The position numbers and the translations under genes are program-made. 64,000 nucleotides of DNA from Mesorhizobium mediterraneum (GTDB lineage: Bacteria; Pseudomonadota; Alphaproteobacteria; Rhizobiales; Rhizobiaceae), in assembly GCF_002284565.1 (NCBI RefSeq), contig NZ_NPKI01000032.1, positions 186,390 through 250,389 of the forward strand, written 5' to 3'. The notes under the pieces are model-generated. The model made no database searches and was not told where the DNA came from. It worked only from the letters and a program-made list of their open reading frames with translations. Positions 61,473-64,000 of this stretch are shown here, piece after piece (positions within the stretch are counted from its first letter, which is position 1; every line of letters starts with the position of its first letter).

Positions 61473-61895
61473 GTGCGCTCTTTCAAGACTCTCAGGACTG
61501 CAACCCTCACCGCATTTCTCATCGCCGTTCCGTTCGCGGGCGCCTACGCCGCCGGACATCACAAAGGCGCCCTCGACGAGGCGACGCCGACCGTTTTCTA
61601 CGGTCCGCGCGTGACAAGCTTGATCGATCAGGTTCAGGGCGTGGACAAGGGCATCGCGGACGCGAGGCAGGAGAACACGATCACGCCGGCCGAGGCACAA
61701 AGGCTGCACATGCGAGCGGCCCATATCAGCCAGGCCTTTGAAAGACTGGCTACGACAGATCATGGCAGGATACCGGGCGCGCAATACCGGCAGTTGTTGC
61801 GCCGGCTCGATAATGTCGACCAGGCGCTGCTGTTCGACACTGGTAACGCCTCCAACATCGGCGACTACACCGATGGCGGAAATCCAAACGGCTGA
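61473..61895 (+). CDS. small secreted helical protein, copy 2 (intact)
   Basis: The protein has 140 residues with a GTG start preceded by AAAAGGAGA. The signal peptide is VRSFKTLRTATLTAFLIAVPFAG. A largely helical mature part follows (GPRVTSLIDQVQGVDKGIADARQENTITPAEAQRLHMRAAHI, RRLDNVDQALLFDTG). It is the paralogue of the frameshifted gene at 60660. An analogous GI.....TITPAEA..L motif suggests a short helical-hairpin fold. The family is unknown to me; the location downstream of an envelope stator-like pair may be coincidental. Confidence 0.75.
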   Translation: MRSFKTLRTATLTAFLIAVPFAGAYAAGHHKGALDEATPTVFYGPRVTSLIDQVQGVDKGIADARQENTITPAEAQRLHMRAAHISQAFERLATTDHGRIPGAQYRQLLRRLDNVDQALLFDTGNASNIGDYTDGGNPNG

Positions 61896-61918
61896 TCATA
61901 TCGAGGAATGGACTGCCC

Positions 61919-61956
61919 GGCGCCCTCGGGGTTTTTGCCCCGCGGGCGCCTCTTTC
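61919..61956 (+). terminator. terminator-like hairpin after copy 2
   Basis: GGCGCCC-T-CGGGG, TTTTTG loop and CCCCG-C-GGGCGCC form a 12-bp stem with one internal mismatch, followed by TCTTTC. It starts 24 bp after the stop. Confidence 0.6.
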
Positions 61957-62167
61957 ATGACAGCGCCGCGCATCCTTTTGGGACGCGCAAAGGCCGGCGA
62001 GGCGATATTGATCACGCCGTCCTCGCTTCCGCAGGATGCCCTTGCTTCCGCCGGATCACGTCGAGGTATGGCGCGATCAAAGCGCCCCGTCGCAAAACGG
62101 CCTTCAGGGTTGCCAATGCCGACGCATTGGTATCTTTTCCCGCCGTTCAAATTCAGCGGAACCTGCC

Positions 62168-63655
62168 ATGTCCTTTCAAAAACTCGACGACCTCGGCCAC
62201 AAGCTCGAAGCGCTGGAACATGCGCTCGCCATTCTCGGTGCTGACGAGGCGACCCATATGGCCGTCGGCGGCGGCGAAAAGCGCGCCGAAGCGATGTCGG
62301 CGCTGGCCGGCATGCATCACGCCAGAGCGACCGCGCCGGAGATCGCCGACTGGATCGCGGCGGCCGAGCAGGAAACGCTGAACGAGGAACAGCAGGCAGC
62401 GGTCAAGGAGTTCCGGCGGCAATACACCAACCTGACCTGCCTGCCGGTCGAATTCGTCGAGCGCCAAACGACGGCGCGCATGCGCTCCGAGCAGCTCTGG
62501 CGCGACCTGCGCGCGAAAAACGACTGGGCAGGGTTTTTGCCGGCGCTCGAAGGCGTCGTGGCGCTGGTGCGCGAGGAAGCAGCGCTTCGCGCCGACGTGC
62601 TCGGCCTCGATCCGTATGACGCGCTGATGGAGCAATATGATCCCGGCAACCGCGTCGCCGACATCACGCCGGTCTTCGCCGAGTTGAAGACCTTCCTCAG
62701 GGATTTCGTACCGGAGGCACTGGCCGTGCAGGAGGCGCGGCTGACGAAGCGCCCGCTGAAGCCACTTTCGGGCAGCTATGCGATCGAAAAGCAGCGCGAG
62801 CTTGGCCTCGCCATGATGGCGGCGGTCGGCTTCGACCTGACGCACGGCTCGCTTTCGGTGTCGCATCATCCGTTCTGCGGCGGCGTGCCGAGCGACGTGC
62901 GCATCACCACCCGCTACAAGACGACCGACTTCCTGTCGGCGCTGATGGGCGTGCTGCACGAGACCGGCCACGCGCTTTACGAACAGAACCTGCCGAAGGC
63001 GTGGGCGCACTGGCCGCTCGGCAAGGCGCGCGGCATGGCCGTGCATGAAAGCCAGAGCCTATTCGTCGAGAAGCAGATCGGTCGCAATCCGGAATTCTGG
63101 CGCTGGGCGCTGCCGGTGGTCGAAAGGCACCTCGGCGAAACGTGGTCGATCGACGACATCCTGCCGCATGTGCATCGGGTCGAGCGCGGCCTGATCCGCG
63201 TCGACGCCGACGAGGTCACCTATCCGCTGCACGTCATCCTGCGCTACGAGTTGGAGCAGGAGCTTGTCTCGGGGCGGCTGGAGGCCGCCGACCTGCCAGA
63301 GGCCTGGGATGCCAAGATGCGCGACTATCTCGGCCTGTCGACATCGGACAACCCGGCCGACGGGCCGATGCAGGACGTGCACTGGCCGGGTGCCGCCTTC
63401 GGCTATTTCCCGTCCTACACGCTGGGCGCCATGATGGCGGCGCAGCAATGGGCGGCGCTGACCAGAGACCATCCCTCCGCCGACGAGGATCTCGCCAAGG
63501 GAGACTTCAGCGCCATCAACAATTGGCGTCGCGAAAAGATCTGGTGGCAAGGCTCGCGCTGGTCGACGCCGGAGCTGCTCGAACGGGCGACAGGTGAAAA
63601 ACTGAACGCCGCACACTTCACCGATCACTTGCGCAAGCGGTATGGAGCGGCGTGA
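62168..63655 (+). CDS. M32 family carboxypeptidase (carboxypeptidase Taq-like)
   Basis: This 495-residue cytoplasmic metallo-carboxypeptidase has the HExxH motif HETGHALYEQ (~residue 265). The third zinc-ligand region is HESQSLFVEKQIGRN, and the family motifs DVRITTRYKTTDF, HPFCGG, GLIRVDADEVTYPLHVILRYELE and GYFPSYTLGAMMAAQ are present. It removes C-terminal amino acids with broad specificity. The start at 62168 (MSFQKLDDLGHKLEAL) follows no strong Shine-Dalgarno, but homology begins there. Confidence 0.95.
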   Translation: MSFQKLDDLGHKLEALEHALAILGADEATHMAVGGGEKRAEAMSALAGMHHARATAPEIADWIAAAEQETLNEEQQAAVKEFRRQYTNLTCLPVEFVERQTTARMRSEQLWRDLRAKNDWAGFLPALEGVVALVREEAALRADVLGLDPYDALMEQYDPGNRVADITPVFAELKTFLRDFVPEALAVQEARLTKRPLKPLSGSYAIEKQRELGLAMMAAVGFDLTHGSLSVSHHPFCGGVPSDVRITTRYKTTDFLSALMGVLHETGHALYEQNLPKAWAHWPLGKARGMAVHESQSLFVEKQIGRNPEFWRWALPVVERHLGETWSIDDILPHVHRVERGLIRVDADEVTYPLHVILRYELEQELVSGRLEAADLPEAWDAKMRDYLGLSTSDNPADGPMQDVHWPGAAFGYFPSYTLGAMMAAQQWAALTRDHPSADEDLAKGDFSAINNWRREKIWWQGSRWSTPELLERATGEKLNAAHFTDHLRKRYGAA

Positions 63656-63689
63656 GGCGGCAGTAGAATCGCGGCGCAGATACCCCTGT

Positions 63690-64000
63690 CTACTCGGCAG
63701 CACCTCTGAAAGCACTCGCCCCGGTCTCGAACTGCAGCTTGGCCAGCCGCGCATAGATGCCGCCCTTGGCGACGAGGCTCTGGTGGGTGCCTTCCTCGAC
63801 GATGCAGCCGCCATCCATGACCAGGATCCGGTCGGCCTTCAGCACCGTCGCCAGCCGGTGGGCGATGACGATCGTGGTGCGGTCCTGCATCAGCCGTTCC
63901 AGCGCCGTCTGCACCAGCGTCTCGCTTTCGGCGTCGAGTGCCGAGGTCGCCTCGTCGAGCAGAAGGATCGGCGCATCGCGCAGAATCGCGCGGGCAATCG
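63690..64000 (-). CDS. ABC exporter (MsbA-like), C-terminal part of the ATPase
   Basis: About 103 residues of the nucleotide-binding domain remain, open at the right edge: AIARAILRDAPILLLDEATSALD (post-signature helix and Walker B), the D-loop, IVIAHRLATVLKADRI (H-loop) and the final helices VEEGTHQSLVAKGGIYARLAKLQFETG. The DEATSALD and IAHRLATV forms are typical of fused exporters for lipids, glucans or drugs. Membrane domain and Walker A lie outside the window. Confidence 0.88.
   Translation of the reverse strand, partial: IARAILRDAPILLLDEATSALDAESETLVQTALERLMQDRTTIVIAHRLATVLKADRILVMDGGCIVEEGTHQSLVAKGGIYARLAKLQFETGASAFRGAAE

Overview
The window is high-GC DNA from an alphaproteobacterium of the order Rhizobiales, most likely Mesorhizobium or a close relative. 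This rests on gene order (serC-serA, tilS-ftsH-glmM, a complete tol-pal operon, helicase-S4-fdxA-carD), on rhizobial signatures (an RpoH2-type sigma factor, an RcdA homologue, TTAA-N7-TTAA CtrA boxes, a GANTC cluster), and on dense RIME-like palindromic repeats. Nearly all of it looks like stable chromosomal backbone. I saw no prophage, transposase, CRISPR array, rRNA or tRNA. The only obvious accessory genes are two small toxin-antitoxin pairs, ccdAB and vapBC.

Layout. 1-2.2 kb: tail of a PHB-type acetoacetyl-CoA reductase, then a flavin monooxygenase divergent from its TetR regulator with two palindromic operators between them. 2.2-8.2 kb: a GANTC-rich promoter region, a Suv3-like helicase with a long disordered tail, an S4 RNA-binding protein, ferredoxin FdxA and CarD. 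8.2-10.8 kb: an amino-acid ABC importer. 10.8-13.5 kb: rpoH2 under an EcfG-type promoter, facing an M48 lipoprotein protease across a small palindromic element. 13.7-18.2 kb: thiBPQ under a TPP riboswitch, divergent from thiamine pyrophosphokinase. 18.2-25.7 kb: an ABC-F ATPase, ccdAB, a proline/alanine-rich membrane protein, purA, an EamA transporter and an SH3b protein. 25.8-32.3 kb: serA, serC with a structured leader, two outer-membrane beta-barrel genes with CtrA boxes, and glmM. 32.8-44.3 kb: a secreted Cys-repeat protein, ftsH, tilS and ybgC-tolQRAB-pal-cpoB. 44.5-50.7 kb: a GH5 hydrolase, a Tat-exported phosphoesterase, ruvC-(vapBC)-ruvA-ruvB and rcdA. 50.8-54.1 kb: a candidate CtrA-controlled sRNA, a small haem-copper-oxidase-like membrane protein, a TauE/SafE permease, and an Lrp regulator divergent from an EamA exporter. 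54.2-64 kb: a ThiE-like protein, a Sel1-repeat protein, efp, an inositol monophosphatase, a hemolysin III protein, an ExbB/MotA-like plus OmpA/MotB-like pair, two tandem secreted paralogues (one frameshifted) with conserved leaders, an M32 carboxypeptidase and the end of an ABC exporter.

The strongest theme beyond routine annotation is cell-cycle and envelope control. Perfect TTAA-N7-TTAA boxes lie upstream of rcdA (whose product assists CtrA proteolysis in Caulobacter), upstream of two outer-membrane protein genes, and at the -35 position of a putative ~100-nt sRNA with three hairpins and exposed anti-Shine-Dalgarno motifs. Single-mismatch boxes precede tolQ and pal. A second theme is that palindromic mobile repeats have supplied stop codons or C-terminal residues to rpoH2, the M48 protease, rcdA and ruvC. 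All functions are inferred by reading the sequence; no database search was run.
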